Assembly (NCBI GenBank): GCA_964499365.1
Contig: CAZCKU010000008.1
Span: 1 to 64,000 of the forward strand
Length of the DNA stretch: 64,000 bases
Reading direction: 5' to 3'
DNA from: PALSA-1316 sp964499365
GTDB taxonomy: Bacteria > Nitrospirota > Thermodesulfovibrionia > Thermodesulfovibrionales > UBA6898
Of this stretch, positions 24,837 to 33,205 are shown piece by piece (positions within the stretch are counted from its first letter, which is position 1; every line of letters begins with the position of its first letter). Below the pieces are notes generated by a model. It did not search any database. It was not told the DNA's origin and worked only from the letters and a program-made list of their open reading frames with translations. A program made the position numbers and the translations under genes.

Positions 24837-26522
24837 CTACTGCCGCGTCAGGTGCCGGTATTTGATACGGTGCGGCTGGTCTGCCTCGGCCCCGAGTCTC
24901 TCGTGGCGGTCGGCCTCATATTCTGAATAGTTTCCGTCAAACCAGACCACCCTGCTGTCTCCCTCAAATGCCAGGATATGGGTCGCAATGCGGTCGAGGA
25001 ACCAGCGGTCATGGCTGATGACCACGGCGCAGCCGGCAAAGTTTTCCAGGGCCTCTTCCAGCGCCCGCATCGTGTTGACGTCGAGATCATTCGTCGGCTC
25101 GTCGAGCAAGAGCACGTTGGCGCCTTCCTTCAGCATACGGGCAAGATGGACACGGTTCCTCTCGCCTCCGGAGAGCATGCTCACCTTCTTCTGCTGGTCC
25201 TGGCCGGAAAAGTTAAAGCGCCCCACATAGGCACGGGAGTTCACCTCGCGGTTGCCGATCGTGACAACATCGTCACCCCCCGAGATTACCTCCCAGACAG
25301 ATTTTGAGGCATCGAGTTCGTCCCTGGCCTGGTCCACGTAGCCAAGCTTGACCGTATCGCCGATCCGGATCGTCCCGGCGTCCGGTTTTTCCTGGCCGGT
25401 GATCATCCGAAACAGGGTCGTCTTTCCGGCACCGTTCGGGCCGATGACGCCGATGATCCCGCCCGGCGGGAGAGAGAAGGTCATTCCCTCGACCAGGACA
25501 TTCTCGCCGTATGACTTCGTCACGTTATCGGCCTCGATGACAACACCGCCGAGCCGGGGGCCCGGCGGGATGAAGATCTCAAGCTCCTTTGCGAGCTTCT
25601 CGTTGTTTTGTGACAGCAGCTGTTCATAGGACGTGATACGCGCCTTTGATTTCGCATGTCTCCCCTTCGGAGACATCCTGATCCACTCGAGTTCGCGCTG
25701 GAGTGTCTTCTGCCTCTCGGTCTCGGCCTTTTCCTCCTCCTTCAGCCTGTTCTGCTTCTGTTCAAGCCACGAGGAATAATTCCCTTTCCACGGTATGCCC
25801 TGGCCCCGGTCGAGTTCAAGGATCCAGCCGGCAACATTGTCAAGGAAATACCGGTCGTGGGTGACCGCAATGATGGTGCCTTCATACCGCTGAAGATGGT
25901 GCTCAAGCCAGGCCACGGTCTCGGCGTCAAGGTGGTTCGTCGGTTCGTCCAGCAGGAGTATATCCGGCTTCTGAAGCAGAAGCCTGCATAAGGCGACCCG
26001 CCGTTTTTCTCCACCTGAGAGGACATTGACCGGCGTATCTCCCGGCGGGCAGCGCAGGGCGTCCATCGCCATCTCAAGCCGGGAATCCAGGTCCCAGGCA
26101 TCCAGGTGGTCAAGCTTCTCCTGGACCACACCCTGTCTGTCGCAGAGCTTGGCCATCTCGTCATCAGACATCGGCTCGGCAAACTTCGCGTTGATCTGAT
26201 TAAACTCGTTCATCAGGTCTACCGTCTCCTGCACGCCCTCTTCTACGACCTGTCTGACGGTTTTGCTGGTATCGACCAGTGGCTCCTGCTCAAGATACCC
26301 GACCGTATGGCCGGGAGATATGACCGTCTCACCGACAAAGTCCTTGTCGACCCCGGCCAGGATGCGCAGCAGTGAGCTTTTGCCCGATCCGTTCAGTCCG
26401 AGCACGCCTATCTTCGCGCCATAGAAATACGAGAGATAGATATTCTTAAGGACCTGCTTCTTGTCGTGGTATTTGCTCACCCCGACCATTGAATAGATTA
26501 CTTTGTTCGCTTCGTTCGCCAT
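24837..26522 (-). CDS. ettA: ABC-F protein, energy-dependent translational throttle EttA
   Basis: Soluble tandem ATPase that binds the ribosomal E site and gates translation by ATP/ADP ratio. Two ABC domains each have Walker A (GLNGSGKSS; GPNGAGKTT), signature (LSGGEKRRV; LSGGERNRV) and Walker B (ILLLDEPTNHLD; VLLLDEPTNDLD). The arm and linker lie between them. MANEANKVIYSMVGVSKYHD matches the EttA N-terminus, so the ATG at 26522 is chosen over a longer frame. About 561 residues. No membrane segments are present. Confidence 0.93.
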   Translation of the reverse strand: MANEANKVIYSMVGVSKYHDKKQVLKNIYLSYFYGAKIGVLGLNGSGKSSLLRILAGVDKDFVGETVISPGHTVGYLEQEPLVDTSKTVRQVVEEGVQETVDLMNEFNQINAKFAEPMSDDEMAKLCDRQGVVQEKLDHLDAWDLDSRLEMAMDALRCPPGDTPVNVLSGGEKRRVALCRLLLQKPDILLLDEPTNHLDAETVAWLEHHLQRYEGTIIAVTHDRYFLDNVAGWILELDRGQGIPWKGNYSSWLEQKQNRLKEEEKAETERQKTLQRELEWIRMSPKGRHAKSKARITSYEQLLSQNNEKLAKELEIFIPPGPRLGGVVIEADNVTKSYGENVLVEGMTFSLPPGGIIGVIGPNGAGKTTLFRMITGQEKPDAGTIRIGDTVKLGYVDQARDELDASKSVWEVISGGDDVVTIGNREVNSRAYVGRFNFSGQDQQKKVSMLSGGERNRVHLARMLKEGANVLLLDEPTNDLDVNTMRALEEALENFAGCAVVISHDRWFLDRIATHILAFEGDSRVVWFDGNYSEYEADRHERLGAEADQPHRIKYRHLTRQ

Positions 26523-26551
26523 GTATTGCCGTATTCCTCTCTCAATATTAT

Positions 26552-27451
26552 TTATTGACCCCTGCAGGTCTTTCCAATCAGAACAGAACTGTCGGAATGT
26601 GTCAGGATATTTCGGGAGACACTGCCCATCATGCTGGCCATACCCTTCAAACCCCTGCATCCGACAACAATCATATCCGCATGCATTTCTCCGGCAGTCC
26701 TCAGTATCTCGTGCGACGGGTCTCCCACCCTGGAGACCAGGGTAAGCTTCCTGAACCGCTGCCCCAGAAAGCCTTTTGTCTCTTCGAGTATCCTGTCGGA
26801 CTCCCTGAATTCCTCTGCCCGCGTTTCAGCAAGCATGTCCTTGATGCGGTCATTCACCTCGATCACAAACCGGTCCGGAATATCCGCAAAATCAGACCAG
26901 ATGACATTCATGAGCGTGATCTCCGTATCTCCGCTCAACGGCAGGGAGGCCAGGAACCGCGCAGCTGCGGCAGAAAAATCAGACCCGTCGGCAGCAAAAA
27001 GCACCTTCTTTCTCCCGGGGTTACCGCAGAACCCCGGCTTTATCACCAGGACCGGTTTTGCCGAATCAAGGACTACCGATTTCGTGACACTCCCGATGAG
27101 CATCGATTTGAGTCCCTTAATGCCCCTCGCACCCAGCACGATCAGGTCCATGTCTCCGGCTTCAGCCGTATCGACGATATACCTCTCGGGGGCCCCGTCG
27201 ATGATAGCGGTGCTGATCCTGGCCTTCAACGGTGCCAGCTCCTCAAGTGCAGCATCGATGATCCGCGGAGCAACATCCTGCCTGATCTGCTTCAGGGTAT
27301 TGTAATACGATTCTTCGTCATACTGAAACGGTATCCAGCTCACCACATGGACAAGCATGATCTCGTCGTCAACGGTGAGGTCCATACAGAGCAGTGAGCG
27401 GGCAGCCTCCTCTGAATACTCGGACCCGTCAGTCGCGAGCAGTATCTTCAT
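26552..27451 (-). CDS. Tandem universal stress protein
   Basis: Two UspA domains in one 299-residue cytoplasmic protein. Domain 1 (1-150) has the ATP-binding motif GARGIKGLKSMLIGS in the canonical G-2x-G-9x-G-S spacing. Domain 2 (155-299) has GCRGLKGMASMMGS, one residue shorter between the glycines. Both carry a leading LLATDGS or LFAADGSD. Members respond to starvation, oxygen or energy stress. The gene lies upstream of ettA by 29 bp and may be co-transcribed with it. Confidence 0.92.
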   Translation of the reverse strand: MKILLATDGSEYSEEAARSLLCMDLTVDDEIMLVHVVSWIPFQYDEESYYNTLKQIRQDVAPRIIDAALEELAPLKARISTAIIDGAPERYIVDTAEAGDMDLIVLGARGIKGLKSMLIGSVTKSVVLDSAKPVLVIKPGFCGNPGRKKVLFAADGSDFSAAAARFLASLPLSGDTEITLMNVIWSDFADIPDRFVIEVNDRIKDMLAETRAEEFRESDRILEETKGFLGQRFRKLTLVSRVGDPSHEILRTAGEMHADMIVVGCRGLKGMASMMGSVSRNILTHSDSSVLIGKTCRGQ

Positions 27452-27635
27452 GACATCTCACCTCCGCAGCGTCTCATACGAACAAAATAACATATACCGG
27501 AGACAAAGACAAATGCCGCAACGCTCGCAAAAGTTGATTATATGACAATGAATGAAACGATATTTGCTGTACGGCGGGCCGGTGCAACGGGGGATAGCAG
27601 GATACTCCCTGAAGGCAGAAAAGACCGGCCCGTAT

Positions 27636-28805
27636 TCAGCAGGCCTGTTCGGACAGCGTCAGGCGAAAAACGGTCCCGTAGGCCTCGTCCGAGTAGAAAT
27701 CCACCCTGCCCCCGAGAATCTCCTCTCCAAACAATTTCATGGTATGGGTTCCGATCCCCCTTCCATTACCGGCCTTGGTGCTGAAGTAACGCTGAAAAAT
27801 CCTGGGTCTGATGGTCTCGGGAATCGCCTGCCGGTTCCAGACGGAGAAGGTGGTTTTGCCTCCCCGTGTCTCGATCGAGAATCTTACGTCATCGCCCTCT
27901 CCCGACGCCTCAAGAGCGTTCACCAGCATGTTGGTCAGTATCCGCAGAAGCAGGTGAAAATCAGTGAACACACTGCCGTCAACGGTCTCAACCGGAAGGG
28001 ACAGTCTTCTCCCTGATGCAGCGGGATGGCTGCAGAACAGCGACCTGATCTCATCAACAACGCGGTCATACGTAACCATCTCCCGCGTGAGGTGATAATC
28101 TGTCTGCGCTCCTGCGGCAAGGGTCCTCTGTATATCAATCTCCTTAGCGAGTCTCAGGGCCATTTTACCTATCTGTCCGGCCAGTTCATCTTTTTCGGAT
28201 CCGCTCTTTATAACCATAAGGTCGCTCGCACCCAGTAGTCCTGCGACTATATTGTTCAGGTCATGGAAAAAGGACCTCTCGAATGCAGCCCATCTCTCCT
28301 GATACGTGATGTCCTGCAGAAAAAGCATGATCAGCTTCGTATCCTCAATCAGTATCGGGGAAGCCTTGACCCTCAGGCAGATCTCTGTCTTGCCGCCGTT
28401 CAGTCCGACGGTCATAACGCACTTTCTCTCAGCGGTCCTGTCTCCCGCGATGCTCGAGACGATTGCAATCGCGGCTCCGCAGGACGAGCAGAACTGTGAC
28501 GTGCCGCACCCTCCGGGCATATCGTGTGCGTGAACGCAGCCAACAGCCTCTCCGGGCCTTAAGCCGAGGATACTTCGGGCGTCTTCAATCCCGATCATCG
28601 TCAGGAGACTGCTGTTGACGGCAAGGATCTGCCGGTGCTCATTCAGTACGGCAAGCAGTCCGCCGGTGGCGCTCATGAGCCCGTCGACAACAGGATTGTT
28701 GCTGGCTATCTCAATTTCCCGTCTGAGCTCACGATGCCCTGACCGTGCAGCGGGTGCAAAATAGGTATCCTTTACCGCACCATGTCTTCCCCTGCTCCTG
28801 TTCAC
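27636..28805 (-). CDS. PAS-domain sensor histidine kinase
   Basis: Predicted cytoplasmic sensor kinase, 389 residues, without membrane segments. A PAS domain (about 40-170) contains five clustered Cys in the stretch from GCVHAHDMPGGCGTS through FCSSCGAA, suggesting a metal, haem or Fe-S site. The phosphoacceptor His is in FFHDLNNIVAG, and the HATPase domain has the N box NMLVNALEAS, the G box GNGRGIGTHTMKLF and a final strand GTVFRLTL. No response regulator is adjacent. A GTG at 28805 is the start. It follows the MFS transporter gene with a 79-bp gap. Confidence 0.85.
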   Translation of the reverse strand: MNRSRGRHGAVKDTYFAPAARSGHRELRREIEIASNNPVVDGLMSATGGLLAVLNEHRQILAVNSSLLTMIGIEDARSILGLRPGEAVGCVHAHDMPGGCGTSQFCSSCGAAIAIVSSIAGDRTAERKCVMTVGLNGGKTEICLRVKASPILIEDTKLIMLFLQDITYQERWAAFERSFFHDLNNIVAGLLGASDLMVIKSGSEKDELAGQIGKMALRLAKEIDIQRTLAAGAQTDYHLTREMVTYDRVVDEIRSLFCSHPAASGRRLSLPVETVDGSVFTDFHLLLRILTNMLVNALEASGEGDDVRFSIETRGGKTTFSVWNRQAIPETIRPRIFQRYFSTKAGNGRGIGTHTMKLFGEEILGGRVDFYSDEAYGTVFRLTLSEQAC

Positions 28806-28884
28806 GCCGTCAACCCTTTCCCTGCATTATTTGGCTCTGTCTCCAACCATGTTATCGCACCTGAGCAGGCAATGCCAGATATTT

Positions 28885-30165
28885 TCAGGCCTTCTTCCTG
28901 CTCAATTTGATCGTTACCTCCCCGTCGCCGACCTTCACCGACAGGCCCGCATAACTGAGCATCGCCAGAAAGGCGGCAAACATGAGGAGCGTCGCGGCGA
29001 TGTAGTAGGCCAGGTGGTAGCGGCCGGTAATGTCCGCTATCCTGCCCGCGAGGATCGGGCCGACGACACCCCCCACACCCCACGCGGTAAACAGAATACC
29101 GTAGTTCAGGCCAAGGTTCTTCGTCCCCCAGTTATCAGCTGCCGTGGCAGGAAAGAGCGACAGACAGGCGCCGTAGTTAAAACCGACCATGGCAGAACCG
29201 AGAATAAAGGCGGTCGTCGTCTCGAACTGGGGGAAAAAGAACATGATCAGCGCCTGCATAAGACAGACAAAGGCAATCGTAATGACCCTGCCGATATAAT
29301 CTGAAACAATCCCTGCCACCACACGGCCGCCGGCATTGAATATCGCCAGCAGGGCGACAAAAAGAAATCCGATCTTGATCGTATTTCCGGACTGGACCGA
29401 GACAATCTTCGCAAGATGCCCGATGATCATCAGTCCCGCAGTCGCGGCGCAGGCATACTGGATATACAGGAGGTAGAACTCGCGCGTCCGGAGCATCTCC
29501 CGCCACGAATAATCGCAGGCGGCAGGCGGTGCCGGACTCACCGGTTGGTTCTTGACAGGACTGCCCGGTATACACGCCACAGCAGGGGAAGGGTTTCTGA
29601 TGAACTGGGCAAAGAGCGTTGAGGTTACGAGAAAGGCCAGCCCCAGTATTCTGAAGGAATTGCTTATGCCGTAAGTCGCCAGCAGATATTTCGAAAGCGG
29701 TGCAATATAGACGGGTGCGAGTCCAAACCCGGCAACTACAAGGCCGGTTATCAGGCCTTTCTTCGCCGGCGGGAACCACTTGACCGCAGCCGGCGTTGCC
29801 GAGGCATAGCCGAGACCTATCCCCATGCCGGCAAGAATACCGAAGCCGATCAGGGCAGGGAAGATGTTGGCCGGGGATCCAAAGCTGGTGATGATCAGCC
29901 CCAACCCGGTAAGGACGGCCCCGCAGGAGGCCACGAGGCGGGGACCAAGCCTGTCCTGCAGCCGGCCCGCAGGAATCATCATCACCGCAAAACAGGCGAT
30001 CGCCAGCGTATAGGGCAGCGTCGCCTCAGTCTTGGTCCATCCAAAACCGCCTTTATCGAGCGCTTCGGTAAACTGCTTGCTGAAAATGCTCCAGGCATAC
30101 AGAACCCCCAGTGCGAGATTCAAACCCATCCCGGCGCCAACGACCAACCATCCTTTGTTCTGCAT
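28885..30165 (-). CDS. MFS transporter, oxalate/formate antiporter (OFA) family
   Basis: Inner-membrane 12-helix carrier. LNLALGVLYAWSIFSKQF at the N-terminus is the signature of OxlT-type antiporters, and GRLQDRLGPRLVASCGAVLTG is the MFS loop 2-3 motif. The substrate is probably a small carboxylate; with formate dehydrogenase in the same window, formate or oxalate are reasonable guesses only. The ATG at 30165 has AAGGATG 4-10 nt upstream and is preferred over the in-frame start five codons earlier. Confidence 0.85.
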   Translation of the reverse strand: MQNKGWLVVGAGMGLNLALGVLYAWSIFSKQFTEALDKGGFGWTKTEATLPYTLAIACFAVMMIPAGRLQDRLGPRLVASCGAVLTGLGLIITSFGSPANIFPALIGFGILAGMGIGLGYASATPAAVKWFPPAKKGLITGLVVAGFGLAPVYIAPLSKYLLATYGISNSFRILGLAFLVTSTLFAQFIRNPSPAVACIPGSPVKNQPVSPAPPAACDYSWREMLRTREFYLLYIQYACAATAGLMIIGHLAKIVSVQSGNTIKIGFLFVALLAIFNAGGRVVAGIVSDYIGRVITIAFVCLMQALIMFFFPQFETTTAFILGSAMVGFNYGACLSLFPATAADNWGTKNLGLNYGILFTAWGVGGVVGPILAGRIADITGRYHLAYYIAATLLMFAAFLAMLSYAGLSVKVGDGEVTIKLSRKKA

Positions 30166-30321
30166 GGAGCATCCTTTCAAAATCGACAGATCAACATCTC
30201 ACTAGCGTCGGCGCCCCTTCACCGGGGGCACCTTCGCACAGTATATCACAGAAAAATGAGATGTCCATCCGTCGTTTTCTGATGGGGGGAAAGGCTCGTA
30301 AGGGGGGACAGTACGCGCAGA

Positions 30322-30576
30322 TTATCTGCCCGGCTTAACCCTTTTCTTCTTGTGGCACTTCAGGCAATCGTCTTTGGGGGGATGTGCCGGCTTCCTCGGC
30401 ATAAGTCCGTCAGGTCCGTGGCATTTCATGCAGTCCGACACCTCGGTAATCCCCTGATGGGATTCGGTCGCAGGTATCTGGGGATATTTTTTGCCTGAGA
30501 TGGCATACAGAAACCCGACCACAGCGAGGATAAAGAGAACAAAGATAATGTTGTTTCTCATGAGTGATTTTACCAT
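30322..30576 (-). CDS. Small membrane-anchored diheme cytochrome c
   Basis: About 84 residues: an N-terminal transmembrane helix (NNIIFVLFILAVVGFLYAIS), then a periplasmic part with two haem sites, CMKCH and CLKCH, and many Lys and Pro. It is much shorter than NrfH/NapC (four haems). It could shuttle electrons from the quinone pool or between periplasmic partners. The start is uncertain: ATGs at 30576 and 30561 both keep the helix. It appears to stand alone. Confidence 0.8.
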   Translation of the reverse strand: MVKSLMRNNIIFVLFILAVVGFLYAISGKKYPQIPATESHQGITEVSDCMKCHGPDGLMPRKPAHPPKDDCLKCHKKKRVKPGR

Positions 30577-30680
30577 ACCCGGCCGCAGGAAATCCTTCCC
30601 CGGTGACAAATGCCTGTAAGATGCCGAAAGGAGACTGACACCACGCCGTCGGGAGGGGCAAATATTTTTTTACAGAGCTA

Positions 30681-30710
30681 TTTACTCCGGCAAAAGCAAT
30701 ACTGTATACT
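30681..30710 (+). promoter_or_regulatory. Promoter of the HU gene
   Basis: TTTACT (30681-30686), an 18-bp spacer and TATACT (30705-30710), 34 bp upstream of the ATG. Good match to sigma-70 elements. Confidence 0.6.
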
Positions 30711-30744
30711 GTTTAGCAAGATAAATCTTTAACCGGAGGTGTTT

Positions 30745-31017
30745 ATGACTAAAGCAGAACTCGTAGAGAAAATGGCAAAGGATGCCGACATTTCAAAGGC
30801 AGCCGCAGACAAGGCCCTTGGGTCCATGATCGAGGGGATCAAGAAGGCACTGAAGAAGGGGAACAAAGTGACCCTCGTCGGCTTCGGTACGTTTTCGATC
30901 TCTCACCGGAAGGCTCGTCAGGGAAGAAACCCCCAGACAGGTGCAACCATCAAGATCAAGGCTTCGAAGGCCCCGAAGTTTTCTGCAGGCAAGGCATTCA
31001 AGGACGCAGTTAAGTAA
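30745..31017 (+). CDS. hup: DNA-binding protein HU
   Basis: Nucleoid-associated histone-like protein, 90 residues. MTKAELVEKMAKDADISKAAADKAL opens the family fold; GFGTFSISHRKARQGRNPQTGATIKI is the DNA-binding arm, and FSAGKAFKDAV ends it. The ATG at 30745 has CGGAGGTG upstream; a GTG six bases earlier lies inside that site. It has its own promoter and a strong terminator, so it is a single-gene unit. Confidence 0.97.
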   Translation: MTKAELVEKMAKDADISKAAADKALGSMIEGIKKALKKGNKVTLVGFGTFSISHRKARQGRNPQTGATIKIKASKAPKFSAGKAFKDAVK

Positions 31018-31029
31018 TTGTGATCTGAC

Positions 31030-31082
31030 CTGTCCGGCTGCTGACGATCCTCAGCAGCCGGACAGAGTGCTTCTTTTTATTT
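31030..31082 (+). terminator. Rho-independent terminator after the HU gene
   Basis: A perfect 15-bp stem (31030-31044 with 31051-31065) and 6-nt loop, followed after a few bases by TTCTTTTTATTT. Confidence 0.9.
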
Positions 31083-31161
31083 CCCTTCCACGTCAGCAGC
31101 AGGGTAGTTTGTCATTGCCTTTCGCATCATCGTAAAACATTTTCTATTGGGGAGAGCAATC

Positions 31162-31944
31162 ATGAGCCCGGAAATCTACAGGTCGATCATATTGGGCATT
31201 GTGCAGGGAGTGACCGAATTTTTTCCGGTCAGCAGCACGGCGCACCTTATCCTGCTGCCCTGGCTCTTTCACTGGACCGGCGATATGAATACACTGACAT
31301 TTGACGTCGCTCTCCATGCAGGGACCCTTCTTGCCCTGCTGCTCTGTTTCTATAAGGACTGGATAGACATGGTGCTTCGGGACCGCACGATGCTGGGCAT
31401 AATACTTCTTGCGACCATACCGGCAGGGGTAATCGGGGCACTGTTTCATACAGTCATAGAGCAGACCCTGAGAAGTCCGTTGGTGATCGTCTTCTCGACC
31501 ACGGTCTTCGGCATCGTCATGCTGGCCGCAGAAAGATACGGCAGCAAAGACAGAGAAAGGTCCTCGGTCATGGACGCTCTCGTTATCGGTATGGCCCAGG
31601 CAGTCGCCCTGATCCCGGGAGTATCGAGATCCGGGATTACGATATCCGCCGGTCTTTTCAGGAATCTTACCCGGGAACGTGCTGCGCGGTTCTCCTTCCT
31701 CCTGTCGACCCCGATTATCGGAGGAGCCATGCTGCTTGAAGGAAGGAAGCTTCTGCAGGACCCGGCAGCCCACAATTTCGACCTCTTTGTTGCCGGCTTC
31801 CTGTCCGCCTTTCTATCGGGCTTTCTGGCGATAAAATTTCTCCTCAGCTTTCTGAAAAAACACCCCCTGAATATCTTTGTCTATTATCGCTTTATCCTTG
31901 CGGCGTTCATCCTGATAATCTGGGCAAAAAAGAACCTCGGCTGA
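31162..31944 (+). CDS. uppP: Undecaprenyl-diphosphatase (BacA/UppP)
   Basis: Inner-membrane phosphatase recycling undecaprenyl pyrophosphate for cell-wall synthesis; confers bacitracin tolerance in its family. GIVQGVTEFFPVSSTAHL carries the catalytic Glu-rich motif, and ALIPGVSRSGITISAGLF carries the second (PGxSRSG). About eight hydrophobic segments over 260 residues. The ATG at 31162 has GGGGAG 7 nt upstream; a TTG at 31147 would leave no ribosome binding site. Confidence 0.96.
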   Translation: MSPEIYRSIILGIVQGVTEFFPVSSTAHLILLPWLFHWTGDMNTLTFDVALHAGTLLALLLCFYKDWIDMVLRDRTMLGIILLATIPAGVIGALFHTVIEQTLRSPLVIVFSTTVFGIVMLAAERYGSKDRERSSVMDALVIGMAQAVALIPGVSRSGITISAGLFRNLTRERAARFSFLLSTPIIGGAMLLEGRKLLQDPAAHNFDLFVAGFLSAFLSGFLAIKFLLSFLKKHPLNIFVYYRFILAAFILIIWAKKNLG

Positions 31945-32057
31945 GGAGCCGCCCGCCGCATACATCCTCCTGCGGCCAGCCCTGGCCTATCTCACTGGTT
32001 CTCCCAGGCCGGAGGACTTTCGGCAACCCCGATAAAAGGCATACGGAAATTCTTTTT

Positions 32058-32111
32058 CAGGAATAAAAAAGCAGGATGGCCCTTTGAGGCCATCCTGCTT
32101 TTTTATTCCTG
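32058..32111. terminator. Bidirectional terminator between uppP and the tRNA genes
   Basis: A perfect 24-bp stem (32058-32081 with 32088-32111) with a 6-nt loop and internal A6/T6 tracts on the two sides. It yields a GC-rich hairpin followed by T6 on both strands, serving convergent uppP and tRNA-Asp. Confidence 0.9.
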
Positions 32112-32128
32112 CGTTGTTGAAGAAAATA

Positions 32129-32205
32129 TGGCGGGGCGGACGGGACTCGAACCCGCGACCTCCTGCGTGACAGGCAGGCGTTCTAACCAACTGAACTACC
32201 GCCCC
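32129..32205 (-). tRNA. tRNA-Asp (anticodon GTC)
   Basis: Minus-strand 77-nt gene. The acceptor stem is GGGGCGG pairing with CCGCCCC, discriminator G, and CCA is encoded. The anticodon loop is CTGTCAC with GTC. TTCGAGTCC is the T-loop region. The intrinsic terminator lies 18 bp downstream. Confidence 0.97.
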
Positions 32206-32302
32206 CGCGAAAAAGACAATAAACAGTGAAGACTGATGCGCCTTGACTCTTGCGTTACATCCTCTGCAGCGAACACATCACCATCACCAACTGACAGACA
32301 AA

Positions 32303-32378
32303 TGGTAGGCGGAACAGGGATCGAACCTGCGACATCTGCCTTGTAAGGGCAGCGCTCTCCCAGCTGAGCTATCCGCCC
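32303..32378 (-). tRNA. tRNA-Val (anticodon TAC)
   Basis: Minus-strand 76-nt gene. The acceptor is GGGCGGA with TCCGCCT (one G-U pair), discriminator A, and CCA is encoded. The anticodon loop is CTTACAA with TAC. It lies upstream of tRNA-Asp by 97 bp and is probably in the same transcript. Confidence 0.97.
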
Positions 32379-32445
32379 GCAGTTAGATTTTATACAATAG
32401 ATCGCCCCTGTTTGTCAATCAATCCAGGAAAAAAAATGCGTTTTA

Positions 32446-32474
32446 TTGACAGCATAGCCATTTCGTGTTAACAT
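32446..32474 (+). promoter_or_regulatory. Promoter directly before the lytic transglycosylase gene
   Basis: TTGACA (32446-32451), a 17-bp spacer and TAACAT (32469-32474). The predicted transcript start is at or next to the ATG at 32480, so the mRNA may be leaderless. Confidence 0.6.
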
Positions 32475-32479
32475 TTTAT

Positions 32480-33205
32480 ATGTACAAAACGGCAGTATTC
32501 TCCCTGTTGTTTCTTGTCTTCTGCCATACCCGTCCTGCCTGGGCCGATATTTTCAGGTATACGGATGAGAGCGGTGTCGTCTGTTACACCGATGCACCGT
32601 TCGGGAAGAAGACAGAACTCATTCTCAGGGAAAACCGTCCCGAAGAAAAACAGCCTCTCTCCCTGAAGCAGCCTGCCGCACGCTCGGACTACAGCCAGTA
32701 TGTACAGAAGGCTGCGTCAAAGTATGATATCGATACCGCCCTGATCAATGCCGTGATAAAGACAGAATCAAACGGCAACCACCGGGCCATCTCGAGAAAA
32801 GGAGCCATCGGGCTTATGCAGCTTATGCCGACCACGGCCACTGACATGAATGTCAGGAACCCGTTCAACCCTGAAGAGAATATCGAAGGGGGCACGAGGT
32901 ATCTGCGCACCATGCTCGAGAAATTTAACGGAGACCTGACCCTCGCCCTTGCCGCCTATAACGCGGGGCCGGGGACCGTCGAAAAATACCGGAGCGTCCC
33001 CCCTATCTCCGAAACCAGAGACTATGTCAGGAAGGTCTACGCCCTCTACAAGGGAAAGCAGAACTATACGACCTCGGGCCTGGCTCCCCGGAATGAACCT
33101 CCTGCTCAGCCAAAGCAGGCTCCGATCTATAAGGTAACGCTCGACGACGGAACAATTCTCTTCACCAACGCAACCCTCACAAAGCCCAGCAAGCTCCGGT
33201 TCTGA
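32480..33205 (+). CDS. Lytic transglycosylase with DUF4124 domain
   Basis: Periplasmic murein hydrolase, 241 residues, cleaving the glycan strand to anhydromuropeptides. A signal peptide (AVFSLLFLVFCHTRPAWA) precedes a DUF4124 segment (DIFRYTDESGVVCYTDAP), then the SLT/Goose-lysozyme-like domain with catalytic Glu in INAVIKTESNGNHRAISRKGA, GLMQLMPTTA and ALAAYNAGPGTVEKY. The C-terminal tail repeats a DUF4124-like motif (YKVTLDDGTILFTNA). No Shine-Dalgarno sequence is visible. Its stop abuts the nadA start. Confidence 0.92.
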   Translation: MYKTAVFSLLFLVFCHTRPAWADIFRYTDESGVVCYTDAPFGKKTELILRENRPEEKQPLSLKQPAARSDYSQYVQKAASKYDIDTALINAVIKTESNGNHRAISRKGAIGLMQLMPTTATDMNVRNPFNPEENIEGGTRYLRTMLEKFNGDLTLALAAYNAGPGTVEKYRSVPPISETRDYVRKVYALYKGKQNYTTSGLAPRNEPPAQPKQAPIYKVTLDDGTILFTNATLTKPSKLRF

